Source: Triatoma infestans (Eukaryota > Arthropoda > Insecta > Hemiptera > Reduviidae). From it: a stretch of DNA of 64,000 bases. Numbering within the stretch: the first letter of the stretch is position 1; each line of letters starts with the position of its first letter. The DNA lies in NCBI GenBank assembly GCA_011037195.1, contig JAAEAF010001969.1, forward strand, positions 50,004-114,003. Direction: 5' to 3'. The notes beneath the pieces were generated by a model that did not search any database, was not told the DNA's origin, and saw only the letters and a program-made list of their open reading frames with translations. Below are positions 34,771-45,790 of this stretch, one piece after another. Both the position numbers and the translations under genes were made by a program.

Positions 34771-35284
34771 TTATATCATGTCCGCATAATGATGTACATA
34801 TTCCAATGAATTACAACAAAATAATTAAAAACTAAAAGTTATTTATAATCCAAAAAAATTATTTATTATTTTATATTTGATTAAATTTTATTATTACAAA
34901 ATATACTGCAGCTAAACGTGATTAATATAAACAAGCATAAATTCCGTTAAATCTTCCATCTCTGTTTCTCTCAGTCAGTCTAGATGTGGCTAAAGTGAGA
35001 CAATGCAATAATGAACAAACAACAAGCATATAAATTGACCATGAAATTGTTGTCTGGGAAAAATTAAAAAAAAAAACAAAAAAAACATACTTGCCTATGC
35101 CTTCCATCTTGTAATAGTCATGTTTTGACTAACATACTTTCCCACCCTGACTAGACTAACTTAATTACTCCCAGTGACATTGTTCCTCTATTTTAATATT
35201 TATAAATAATAATCTTAGTTTACCATGGTAACAAATTGTTTTTTGCTTGTTGCATTGAAATACAATATAGATTTTATTGCTCTT

Positions 35285-35530
35285 ATTCCATAGTAAGAGG
35301 AAGTGACGTCATTGTGTCAAATTTTCGTAAAGAGTTTTCACAGGAAATAGATGTTTCTTAGACCCTTCGAATTCAAGAAAAATTATCAAAAACAAAAAAA
35401 AAAAAATCACACGAAGCGCTAACTGTATATTCTATTTTTGTACAACTATGAAACTGTGGGTCAAAAATCCATCAAATCGGAAATGCGATTTACTGGGTCA
35501 TTTTATTACCTTCTCTTAATTCTGGTAAAA
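35285..35530 (+). repeat. Common repeat, 5' part
   Basis: It starts near 35285 with 'tagtaagaggaagtgacg' and includes 'gagttttcacaggaaatag' and 'catcaaatcggaaatgcga'. Its 3' half is lost. Confidence 0.6.
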
Positions 35531-36075
35531 AAGAGCTACATAGCATGTAGTTCTAAAAGTCTTAATAAAAATGGGGGAAAAAAGTTGAAGAAACAGCAAT
35601 GTAGGACAAAATCATTTCTTAAAGAAAACATAAATTATTTTCAAACATCATTAATTTGATGTTTATTTAAAGATAGAAGAGATATATTCATAAAAGTACA
35701 AAACAAAAATATATATAAGATATCTGTGGATAATTATATGCATTATATGGGAGATTTAGACGTCAAATAACTGACAGAAATGTGTACTAAATACAAGTTA
35801 AACCAATGTTACCATTTCACTAACCCACTAATAACCGCCGTAATGAAAGCTTACTGATGGGCCACAATTATTGTGGTAAACCTTGTCAGCAAGGTTTTTT
35901 TTTTTTTTTATTTATTTATTTGTATTTTGTAAAATATATTCCTTTAATTTTTATCCGACTTCTTCCATCTTTTTCATCGCTACATAAATTATGTAGATTA
36001 TCATTTTTAATAATCAAGAAAAAATATATATATTATCCTTAATTTTGCCAGCTAATTGACATAAGATTTTATATT
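35531..36075. other. AT-rich spacer
   Basis: A T-run and (TTTA)n-like simple sequence occur near 35897-35930. Nothing else is recognised. Confidence 0.45.
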
Positions 36076-36078
36076 TTA

Positions 36079-36893
36079 TGGTGGCTACAGACTATGAATG
36101 TATTCGCGATTCGTGATGCGTGAATCGCGGGCAGTTCACGAATAGTGTGTAGGGACTTGTTTGTTAAAAATCGATTCGTAAACAACACATCGATTCCTGA
36201 GTGCACAGTAATTCGCTCTAAAGAGCGGTAAATTGACGAATATCAAAGGCTGCGCATCAGCACGAACCGCTGATTCGCCAGTGTTCGTAGTTAATTCGTC
36301 CATTCGTTGTGCGCGCTAGTTTGTTCGAGGGGGACATGTTTACATTTAATTCCGGTTCTTTTTTTTTTTTTTTTTAAGGATAATTAAAAGCAATGACCGA
36401 AGAAGATAACAGGCAAGAATACGATTGGTCTGGTGTACGCTTTTTCGTAAAGAACTGACTCCAGAGAATGAATTGTATGAACTTAATAAATACCTGTCTC
36501 TATTTTTATAGACAGTGATAGACTCCACCAACTGCGTTTTTTTCCGTTTGTTTAAAAACTTCTTCTTCTTTTGCGCCATGATTATAAAAAACAGCACTAG
36601 CTATTGCCAGATTATCGTCACTCTGCATATTTTCAGAGCAGAAATATGTACATACAATTTAAAAATAATATACATGTACCTATTGAAATAATTAATATAT
36701 AAGCTTTACTCGTGCTCACAAATTTCTGTGAACTAATTTGAAATTGCGAACGAACATGGATAAATCACACATCACGCATACGAATCTTGGATAAACGCAT
36801 AATCTGTATGCTCTGTTTGCGAATTACTACGAACTGGACGAATCAGGCATCGCTTATCACGAATCGCGATACATGCATAGTCTGTAGCCACCT
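36079..36893. mobile_element. TIR DNA transposon derivative, probably Harbinger-like
   Basis: The left end (GGTGGCTACAGACTATGAAT) is mirrored at the right end as the complement of GGTGGCTACAGACTATGCAT. The match continues through 'gtatcgcgattcgtgat' for about 40 bp. TTA occurs directly outside both ends (36076-36078 and 36894-36896) if the first base of each TIR is counted as mismatched, which would fit a TWA target duplication. The subterminal parts are rich in repeated 'attcgtgatgcgtgaatcg'-like words. The interior has a lysine-rich minus-strand frame (36346-36597) with no transposase motif. It is a non-autonomous element of about 815 bp; the superfamily is inferred from the 3-bp duplication only. 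Confidence 0.7.
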
Positions 36894-37064
36894 TTAGAGA
36901 AGATTTTAAAATTTAATGGCGCTAATATATTATAATGTAACGAATGTTGGAAATAAGAAAGATTTTGGTAAATATTTCGCATCAATTTAATTCACCCAAA
37001 GAGCTTCCTAAAAATATACTCGAAAGTCTAGCTCAAGAGTAATAGAATAGTAACTTTACTCAGA

Positions 37065-37650
37065 AGATTTTTCAGTTTTTTTTTCTTCCATTTTCTCGAA
37101 AACCGCTCATCCAAAAATTTTCTTCTATACACACTACATATATAAGATCTGTGACTGTTATTTGAAACTTTTTCAGGGAAAATTCATTTAAGCGTGGTTA
37201 TGGGGGGTCGGCGGACCGGCTGTATTATGTTTTCTTACTGGAATGCCATTTTAATTATACTATTCCGTCATCTATATAAAATTACAATTCAATGTAATGC
37301 AAAATTCTGTGTAGCGATGAATATCGGTTGACCGAAATTACGACTTAACTTTGTTTTTCAGTTTCCTGCGATTTAAAAAAAAAAAACAACATTAACGGTT
37401 TGATTAAATTGGTTCTATTCACTATACATACAGAGACCTGCCGCTCTCGATTGGAACTTTTTTTTCGAGAATAAAATTGATTTCAAAGGGGTTTTATGGA
37501 GCTGGAAGGTCCATGCCACCTCAAAAAATATTGATGACTACTGTATATTTAGAAAAAATTATAAGTTTGATGGAAGTTTGCCAATTATAACTATGTAAAT
37601 TGCTGTAAGAGTAGCACGTGTGAAGTTTCACACCAGATTTAGAGTTGTAT
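37065..37650 (+). repeat. Common repeat, middle to 3' end
   Basis: It contains two partial rounds of the middle block ('ctcgaaaaccgctcatcc' and again 'gcgatttaaaaaaaa...aacggtttgat') and ends with GTAAGAGTAGCACGTGTGAA then GTTTCACACCAGATT. Confidence 0.65.
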
Positions 37651-38925
37651 TTCTTTGGCCGTAAGGACAATTGGCAGGAAAGAGCATGTTTCTCCATCTC
37701 TAATGGTAGAGGCCAGTTCGAGTAAGATCCGTGATTAATGAGGAGTAAAATTCATGATAAAATAGTGTTTTTCTTCTTATTCAATCAAAAAACAGTTATA
37801 ATATCATTTTGATAATTCTTATAAGAATCATGTTTTTTATTTATAACTTGTAAAATATCGCTCACAGAAAAAAAACCGTTCAAGTAAATTTTACTTACAA
37901 AATATAGAGGAATCTATTTCTTAAATAAAAAAACCACACCTCCCCATTTAAAAAAATGAAGTTGGTGCCTGTATCTCGGTTCTCGAAGCACCAAAATAAA
38001 TTTGCAAATTAAATTTGGTTTTCTAACAAAAAAACTACGGGGACACGTATTTTTTAGGTTTTTTCTAGCTATCTTAGTTTCCGATAAAAAGTCGTTATCC
38101 ATATACCTTGGGACACCCTATATATTCGATTTTGAAAATTTATGTTTCTATGTTCAATATTTGGTGGAAATTGTTGCAAACGTGAAAATATTAAATTTTG
38201 CAGAATAACTGAAAAAGTCATTATTTTGGAGATTTGGTAATAAAAAAATAAATTAATCATAAAATACAATAATAAAATTATCATTAAATTAGATATTACG
38301 ATTACAAGTTAAAGATAATTCCTTAATTGAATTCTATAATTCATATAACAGATATTTTTACTAGAAAAAAATTGGGCACATACGTATATGGCATAACTTT
38401 GGACTTGGCAACATGTGTGCGTGTATTATTATATGCTTTTTTAATTCATGCGTGTAAAATTCATATGTCACAAAATGTGGTCCTAATTTTTTAATTTATT
38501 TCTTCTTCTTTTTTGGAGGTTAACTACATTACTGTATTGTGTGTATATATATGGAGTATACATGTCCTTGAATACTATACCACCTGCATTATACAGGTAT
38601 TAACATCCCGCATTGTCACCAATTTACCACCTGGCTTTAACTTGGTTTCGAAATTCTGCCATCTCCCTGCCAAAACTTTACTTACACAAATAGAGGTGGA
38701 GCTACAAATACATTAATGCTACTAAGGGGAAGGTACATTCATAAATTATCAATAAATTAATGGGAGAAATCGTATAGAATAATTGATTGGAAAACAGTTA
38801 AATATTTATTAGGTTATATAAAGTAGAAGTTTGCTAATGAAATAAAGTAAATCTGGTTGTGAAACCCTTTCATGGCTTTTTCTTACTGCACACATTAATC
38901 CACACATTAATCCAGAGAACAGGGC
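37651..38925. other. Non-genic stretch
   Basis: Overlapping short frames on both strands near 37914-38284 and 38513-38716 lack motifs. No gene is supported. Confidence 0.4.
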
Positions 38926-38929
38926 CGCA

Positions 38930-39770
38930 AAATTTTCCCTCAAAAAAGTGCTAGTTTATCTGTGTAGTTAACATTTTAAGTTGGAAGAAAATCGTTGCGG
39001 CTGTTTCGATAAAATTCCAACAAACTCAAATAGACTATTTTGTAAAGCTGCAACTTCTGGTAACCAATTTTCCTCAAATTTGTGATTGTAGTGTAGCTGC
39101 AAGTGTAGCTTAACATTGTGTAAATGGCAGAACTATACGGTAACTACACGTTGCCGCACATTAAATCAATCAAATTTCCAGAAAATATTATTTTTTTTCT
39201 TCAAATAAAAGTAATAGGCATTTATTGTGGTAAATAGTAAACGGAGTGTAAAGAAAATCGTTGAAGTAATTTCAAGAAAATGGCGGGACTGATAGAAAAC
39301 TATTCAGTTAATTCGCACTTCCGATTGGAGAATCTTGACGAAAACCTCATTGTCAAGTGCATTGGTTTTACCTAAATGGAATGTCAAGTTTGAACTTCCT
39401 ATGGATTTCCGTTTTTAATATAATTTATTCACATTAAAACATACCGCTGACCATTCGCTAAAAAACAGGATTTTTTATCGAAGTTTTGGTCCTCAAAAAA
39501 AAACAAAATGTATTTCCGGTTGTAAACTCAACTTCGAAACTTTGACACGATCGCAATAATTCCTCTCACGTAAAAGTAAAAATCGCAGGAAGTTCAAACT
39601 TGACATTCCGTTTTACATTATCAGGAAGGTTTCGGTCGAAGTTCCATCACTGGGAATGTCGCTTTATTTGAAAGGTGTTTTCAGACTTTTCCATGATTTT
39701 CTCAAAAACGACTTTAACGATTTTTCTTTGGACTTCGCATAAAAATTACACACATTATAGACATAAGTTA
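38930..39770. repeat. Common repeat, two copies head to head
   Basis: A minus-oriented copy (38930-39575) ends with 'cgcaataattcctctcacg' and joins directly at 'gtaaaaatcgcaggaagttc' to a plus-oriented segment (39580-39770). The junction joins the outer 5' end of one copy to an internal position of the other. Confidence 0.7.
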
Positions 39771-39797
39771 ATTTGGTACTACCACCAAGATCAGCAC

Positions 39798-39860
39798 CAG
39801 TGACGGCTCCAGGCGGGCTCTCGCCCAGACCCTTCTGCGCTCATGGCCGCGACCCTCTTA
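39798..39860 (+). mobile_element. Possible terminus of a hAT-like DNA transposon
   Basis: CAGTGACGGCTCCAGGCGGG followed by CTCTCGCCC is GC-rich and begins like many hAT-type TIRs (CAGTGGCGGCTCCAG...). No matching opposite end was found in the window, so this is a weak, one-sided call. Confidence 0.25.
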
Positions 39861-40029
39861 CTCGTCGACATAATAGTAGTATGAAATAAGCTGTATAATT
39901 AACAACATTGCAGTTTAAAAAAACTGCAACATTAATTAACACTCAGCATATCTTTGTCATTGACGACGGAGTTATAAGCACGACGCTACAAGGCTGTCAG
40001 TTTTCAGGGTTAGTTGCCTGAGTTCACGT

Positions 40030-40544
40030 TCATTTGAAAGTTATTCCTGGGAAAATTTATGTTTGGTGTTTCCTGGCTGGCGGTCACTTCCGCCTACTTT
40101 CTTAAATATTATTTCAAAATACCATACGCGTCTCCATACTTTATTGTAGGGCAGAATTGAATACGTTTACAAAAAAATTTTTGAATATAAAGCGGGTAAC
40201 CAGAAGTGAATGTCGGGCACTCAGAATTTTCAAAATAGGTTTTTCAATATTTTACTATTTTCTTGAAAAGGATTCCAAAGATTTTTCCTAAAATCATGGT
40301 TTATACATAATACACATACAAAGCTCTGATACATTCATAAGGAGAAAATGATTTTAGTATGAAGGAAAATGATTCTGTGATACCGTGCGTGACCTTCCAC
40401 TGCCACTCGATACTTTTACTGGATTGAAACTAAATGAGAAGTAACATTTAATGCAAATTCAAAACTATTTAAAAAAATGTCATGCAGAACTAAGTGTGTG
40501 TTGCAGTTAGAGAAACTCTTATGAGTATTTTCAAAACATATTTT
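40030..40544 (+). repeat. Common repeat, 3' part, in tandem with the next copy
   Basis: It includes 'gtaaccagaagtgaatgtcg' and 'ttcttgaaaaggattccaaa', and ends with a decayed terminal block (GCAGTTAGAGAAACTCTTATG) followed after a T-run by the start of the next copy. Confidence 0.6.
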
Positions 40545-41636
40545 TTTTACTTTTTCTAACTACTGTTAGAGGAAGTATTTGCGATCGTGCCAGATTTTCA
40601 AAATTGAGTTTTCACCGGAAATACACGTTATGGAACGGAGATACACGTTACGGAAATACACCTATCTACCTACCTACCCCTTGGCGCTGCGGTCCTTCAA
40701 GGACCTAGGCCTCCTCCACTACTCTTCGCCATTCTTCTTTCTCTAGGGCAAGTCTTCTCCATCTCCTCACACCGAGTCTTCCTCCAAATCGTCCAGGCAT
40801 CTTTTATGTGGGCGTCCTCTACTTCAACGTCCTCCAGGCTTACCTTTCAGTAACTTTTTGGGAATTATTTCAACTGGCATCTTCTCCACATGTCCCAGCC
40901 ACCTCAACTGATTCCTTCTTACGAAAGTGTCCAGATCCGGCTCGCTGTACATCTGTCGAAGTTCGGCATTCTTTCTAATCCTCCAGTGCCCACCCTCACA
41001 GACAGGTCCTTGGGTAAGTACCCAAGTTTCACAGCCATAGGTAACGATAGGCCTAGTTACTGTTTTGTATATAAGAACCTTCGCTCTGTGTGTCAAGCCA
41101 CTGAACTTTAATGTCTTCTGGAGTGCAAAATAACATTTATTCCGGTCGTTACTCTTGCTTTGATTTCCTCCATCCCTTCATTTTTCTCTGAGAACTCCCA
41201 GATATTTAAATTGACTTACAGCCCGGAAGACATGCCCTCGAAAAGAGTAATCTTCACTGGCATTATTGGAATTTCTCGAGGTTCTCATGTACACCGTTTG
41301 TCGTCATTGATCTGCAAACCCATCATTGTTGCGGCATCTACAAATTCCTCAAAAGCTCCCGCAAACGCTGTTCTTGTTCAAGCCGTTATCACAACATCAT
41401 CATCATAGGCTACATGTTGTGTCATTCTGTTGAGAATGGTACCGTTCGGGTTAGTCCGAATGGCCCGCATTGCACGTTCAAGTGCTAGATTAAAGAGAGT
41501 TTGGGATAGAGGGTCACCTTGTCACATGCCGCTTTTTACCGCAAACGTATCCGACAGCGGCAGGACCTAGTTTGGAAATCCACTAGGTCCAAAAAAGTGG
41601 TTTTTAGGAAATGGTCTGTCTGCCTGTCTGTCTGTC

Positions 41637-41672
<36 letters not shown>

Positions 41673-42525
41673 TGTGTGTGAGAGAGAGGGAGAGAGAAAA
41701 GAATATCTCAAAAACGAAAAGTTGCAGGAAGCCCAAACTTGATATTCCGTTTAGTTACTACCAGCGCATCAGACACAAAGATTTCGGGTAAAATCCAACA
41801 ACTGGAGGTGCCACTTTACTCAATAGTTTTTTCAATTTTTTATTATTTTCTCAATAAACTGCTACAACGATTTCCTTAAAACTTGTTAAGTCAACTACAC
41901 ATACAATGAGTTACAACCTTTATTTGAAATCAAAACTTTATTTCTCCAGGAAAATGCATTTAAGGGGATTTTGTGTGGGGTCGGGGTTACGGTTTACTCT
42001 AAAATGCATTTATTTTAACTCTAAAATTTAGTTATTACACAATTCTATCATGTAAATAATATTAATTAGAATTAAATGTGTTGCCGAAATCCTGAGTTTG
42101 AAGAAAATTGCGCTTTACTGAAAGTAGTTTTCAGTTTTCTGGGATTTTCTCTAAATCGGCTCCAAAGATTTTCTTTAAATTTGTAATATCAACTGCACTT
42201 ACAAAGAGCTACAACTTCTATTTGAAAGATTTCTTCGGGAAATGCATTTGGGGGAGAGGTGGGGTTATGGTTCCTCTAAAGTGCTATTTTATTTTAGTTC
42301 AACAATGTGCTATAGAATTGTGTTAACTAAATAATATTAATTAGAATTATTAATATACGTTGCCAAAATTCCCTGTTTGATGAAAATCGGTTAGCGGAAT
42401 TGCGACTTTACTGAATAGGTTCGTCAGTTTTTTTGTGAATTTCTGCATAAAAATGCCGACGGCTTTACACTAATAAGAATTGTAAGTGTGAAGAAAATTG
42501 CCTTGTGCAGAAAATCGTGTGAGTG
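40545..42525 (+). repeat. Common repeat, long copy with internal duplication and RTE insertion
   Basis: It starts ACTTTTTCTAACTACTGTTAG, is interrupted at 40662-41573 by an RTE-like fragment, resumes with 'ccaaaaaagtggtttttagg', a GT tract (about 41639-41669) and 'gcaggaagcccaaacttgat', and ends TCGTGTGAGTGTTTCAG. The middle block occurs twice (about 41845-42110 and 42135-42410), each time with 'gattttctc', the 'gcattt' block and 'tattaattagaatta'. Confidence 0.75.
40662..41573 (-). pseudogene. RTE-like non-LTR retrotransposon, 5'-truncated RT
   Basis: The minus strand reads an RT palm piece SGM-stop-QGDPLSQTLFNLALERA (GVRQGDPLS motif with an Arg-to-stop change) and VAYDDDVVI, where the catalytic YADD has become YDDD. 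Then come VDAATMMGLQIND and, in the frame 40824-41096, RPIVTYGCETWVLTQ, GHWRIRKNAELRQMY and RRNQLRWLGHVEKMP. All are in the order known for insect RTE-like endonuclease/RT proteins. Arg-to-stop and similar changes look like CpG decay. The 3' end carries a short GGTA/GATA-type tandem tail (40660-40680), typical of RTE elements. It sits inside a copy of the common repeat, flanked by GGAAATACAC (40652-40661) and GGAAATCCAC (41574-41583), a likely target duplication with one mismatch. Confidence 0.85.
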
Positions 42526-42904
42526 TTTCAGTTTTTTGTTATTACCATAAGGAAAACAATACAGCTGTGGATTAAGAAGGTTTTGGAGATTGTATCTTCA
42601 TTGATAAAAGTAAGTTGAGATTCAACGGAAATGTCTTTACTGAATGACTCACTATTTAGGTTCTTCTCAATTAACAATTCATCATATTTTGAAGAGTATA
42701 ATGTATTACAATACATGTTTTTTAACTTTTGTGGTACATGGAAAAAAAACACACATATTTCTTACCCGTTCTTTTCTACACTTCCTTCCTTCCTTCCCAA
42801 TCCCAGCCCTTCGTTGTTGATACAATCACATACTCTTATAATAGCGCTGGTGCACCAACTGCTAGTGACAAATATCTGTCCATGTTTGCAACTGAACTTT
42901 AAAT

Positions 42905-43225
42905 TTTATTTTCACTTATTACTGCTATCAGAGGAAATATTGTGATTGGGTTAAATTTTCGAAATTGAGTTTTCATTGTAAATACATATTTCTGTGTGAT
43001 TATTGTTATCACTTAAAAATAAAATTGATAAATATATAGGAAGTTCAAACTTGACATTAGTACCACTCCTGGTCGTCAGATTCGTGACGAAAGTTTCCGG
43101 TAAAATCCATATATGACTCTATTGAAAGCATTTTATTGTTGATTTGTTTTTTTTAATACTTCGACTTTTTGAAAACGGTGTCAAAGAGTTTTCTTTAAAC
43201 TTTACAAAATGATTACAACATAATT
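42905..43225 (+). repeat. Common repeat, 5' part
   Basis: It starts near 42912 ('cacttattactgctatcag') and runs through 'gagttttcattgtaaatac', 'gaagttcaaacttgacatta' and 'gaaaacggtgtcaaagag'. A foldback structure follows. Confidence 0.65.
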
Positions 43226-43244
43226 TATTTTTTCCGTACAGCAT

Positions 43245-43410
43245 AAAACGTTTAGCCTTCAGAAATATTTTGTATTATTTCTTACAATGATGGGAAACGT
43301 TTCAGCATTCTTTAAGCCATTCTCAAGAGCGATTCATTCTCGTAAAGAAGCCGAAACGTTGAGTAAATTAAAAAAAAAAAAATAAACAAATTTCTGAAGG
43401 CTAAAAAATT
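43245..43410. repeat. Small foldback element
   Basis: The outer arms 'aaaacgtttagccttcagaa' (43245-43265) and its complement 'ttctgaaggctaaaa' (43391-43405) face each other. Inner arms around GAAACGTTTCAGC (43294-43306) and GCCGAAACGTTGAG (43349-43363) are also inverted. The inner words resemble the GAAAC part of the hammerhead-like motif seen further right, but the core is degenerate here. It lies between two partial copies of the common repeat. Confidence 0.6.
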
Positions 43411-43559
43411 GGTTTTAAGCTACCTAGCTAAAAAAAAAATTAAATTATATTCAATATACGAGTATAATTAGCCTATAACCTATAAAAAAACATTTTCAAT
43501 AAAGCCAACCACAGTATAAAAGCCAACCACTTATTATTTTTAAATATTTTTCCAAGTAA

Positions 43560-43960
43560 ACTTATGTTTGAAGCGATGGAGAAATTGTATTAAGCTTTCA
43601 CATCAATTGCCATTTCATTATACCGTGACAGATTTCTAAGTCTTTTGAAGTTTTCCACGAAAATGGTTTCGATTTTCTTTTAACTTGGAATGCAAAAGCA
43701 TACATACTAACCAACATATCATTTTTACTTGGAATACTTTCGGGAAAAAATTATTTTCTAACAATTTTGGGGAGCCAAGGGAAATACATCTTCCCTATAC
43801 AATGTCATAATTATAGTGCAATGTATTACCTGGTGGAGGATTAGGGAACCAAATTTTTAATAAAAATCCTACTTTTAGGAAAAGTTTTCCCATGAAAACT
43901 GTTAGGATTGCAGAAAGAGAAATTCGTGTCAGTTTTTCACAAAAGATTTTTCATCCCCCT
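43560..43960 (+). repeat. Common repeat, 3' part
   Basis: It includes 'cgattttcttttaacttgg', 'gcaaaagcatacatac' and ends GCAGAAAGAGAAATTCGTG then TCAGTTTTTCAC. Confidence 0.65.
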
Positions 43961-44004
43961 TTTTATTTCTCATATTCCTGAGATCGTGTGATATTTACGA
44001 AATG

Positions 44005-44541
44005 ATTTATGTAGGGTGGTAAGAATAAGAACCTCTTTAACAGCCTTATATAATTTATATTTTTCTTGAATAGAATTACATTTTTTTCCGACGTTCCGAC
44101 ACTCTGCGTGTCATTCATTCTCAAGGGAAGATTATTTTACAATTGTTAATGTATACAATCTCTATTACAAGATGTGATGTATGTGTAGAGTTTTAAATAC
44201 CAGTTTCAAAGATATGTCCAGATTAAGATTTTTTTATTTATTTTATTTTGTAACTCTGTTGTTACTGGTCATATTTATGTTTATTGTAAAATTTAATTAG
44301 TTATGTTGTTAAAAACTTTCACCTTATATCCGGTTGTATTAAGTTATTTTAGAATTTTGAAATGGGACCATGTGGTTCGAATTTTGATTTTTTATGAAAT
44401 TTATACATTAATACGTTATGTATTGTTAACTTTATGGCAGTATATTTGAGTACCTCAACCTTTAAGGCTGTATATTTGGTTAACTCTCGTAGTTAACGCT
44501 CTTAGCTCGTCATACTCTTAACTGGTGTTTAAAACTCTATA

Positions 44542-44574
<33 letters not shown>

Positions 44575-44776
44575 CCAACCTCGGGTGGCCTATATCCCGG
44601 CACTGCAGCCAGCAGAGTCTTAACTCTATACATACATCACACCTTGCAATAGAGATTGTATACATTAACAATTGTAAAATAATCTTCCCTTGAGAAATGA
44701 CACGCGGGAAAAAATGTAATTCTTACATTTTTATTAATAGAATATAAATAAGATATCCTTACCATCCTACATAAAT
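44005..44776. mobile_element. Foldback element with ~170-200 bp inverted arms
   Basis: The left arm (44005-44205) and the right arm (44515-44776) are imperfect inverted copies. Both carry 'tttatgtagg', 'aatgtaat'/'attacattt', the word TTCCCTTGAGAA..TGACACG, and about 60 bases around 'acaattgttaatgtatac' that are nearly identical. The spacer is about 310 bp. The inner arm words (GACAC...GTGTC then GGAACGTC) repeat the hairpin-plus-GAAAC layout seen in the hammerhead-like elements, but with a GAAA-to-GGAA change. The right arm has been split by a 77-bp retro-insertion (44545-44621). Confidence 0.75.
44545..44621 (-). mobile_element. Tiny 5'-truncated non-LTR insertion with (TAA)n tail
   Basis: A (TAA)n run on the minus strand (44545-44574) follows a short GC-rich 3' end (GGCCACCCGAGGTTGGATAA on the minus strand). 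The insert is flanked by a perfect 12-bp direct repeat, AACTCTATACAT, at 44533-44544 and 44622-44633. Removing it restores the right arm of the surrounding foldback element. A TAA tail and target-site duplication indicate target-primed insertion of an I/Jockey-group element or a SINE using its machinery. Confidence 0.8.
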
Positions 44777-44814
44777 TAATAATATATCAAACAGCCATAA
44801 AATTCAATACACAT

Positions 44815-45103
44815 CTTACGAAATTGAGTTATCATCGGAAATATAATATGTTTTTCCGGTATGAAAAAAACTGTTTTTAGCGAATGGCCTGTGTACATGG
44901 GTGAACAAAATATCGCAAATAAAAACGAAAAATCGCATGTATCTCAAACTTGATATACCGTTCAGTTATTATCACCGAAGGTTACGGGCAAAATACATCA
45001 ATCCGAAGTGCGACTTTATTGAATGTTTTTTTCTTTCAAGATTTTCACGAAAACTGCTCGAACGATACTTCTTTAAACGGATCCGAAGAGAGGGATTCAG
45101 AAC

Positions 45104-45134
<31 letters not shown>

Positions 45135-45790
45135 CAGGATCACTCTCTAGTTTAGGCCAGGCGAGTGAGGTAAACTGTTTAAATACAGCTGTGTCAGCCA
45201 AAGGAGGGAATCTACCGACATTCTTGCAGCAGAGTTCATACAGCAGTCACAACGCGTCATCAACCTTTCTCTTTACATCTCACTACCATTTTATATATAA
45301 GTATAAGGTGTAAAAGTGTTTAAGTGTAAAGACCAGGCAGCTTGTGCTATTTTTCTATTATACAGTGATCAGCTTAACCTTTAGTTTACTTATCTATCTA
45401 ACCCAACTTCCCTCCTTCTCAAACCTAATATATATACTATATAAATACCAATCACTTTTATTTGAAACATTTTTCTGAAAAAAGAAAAAAAAATTGATAT
45501 TTAAAGAGTTTTGTGGAATCTGGGTCCATGACATTTTAAAGGTTATTTGAGTTTGTGTAATGTTTTGGCGCTTTCTTCTGGATTACAGTGTAAACATATT
45601 CTGTTTCAACCTGCTAAGGAGTGGTAATGAACATATACTCCACCACCGCCATATTTATGTAGTGAGCAAAAATGTCCAAGTTTAATGAAAATTTGTCCAT
45701 TTTATAATTTGTTACTTTTTTATAGTTTTGACCGCTGATTGCATATTTAAGAACCGATAGCTACATGTTTTGAGAAGGAAGGGATTAGGT
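44815..45790 (+). repeat. Common repeat interrupted by an LTR-like insertion
   Basis: It contains 'gttatcatcggaaatataat', 'cgaatggcctgtgtac', 'caatccgaagtgcgacttta' and 'gaacgatacttctttaaac', then the LTR-like insertion, and resumes at 'aaataccaatcacttttat' and 'tttgaaacatttttc'. Confidence 0.7.
45079..45432 (+). mobile_element. LTR-like repeat, copy a (5' end missing)
   Basis: It begins GGATCCGAAGAGAGGGATTC, then has a GA tract, TTTAGGCCAGGCGAGTGAGG, a TATA-like GTTTAAATACAGCTG, and CATACAGCAGTCACAACGCG, ending near 'aacctaatata'. The same order occurs at 55.4, 57.3 and 62.6 kb. The first few bases (TGTAA) seen in the other copies are missing. Confidence 0.65.
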
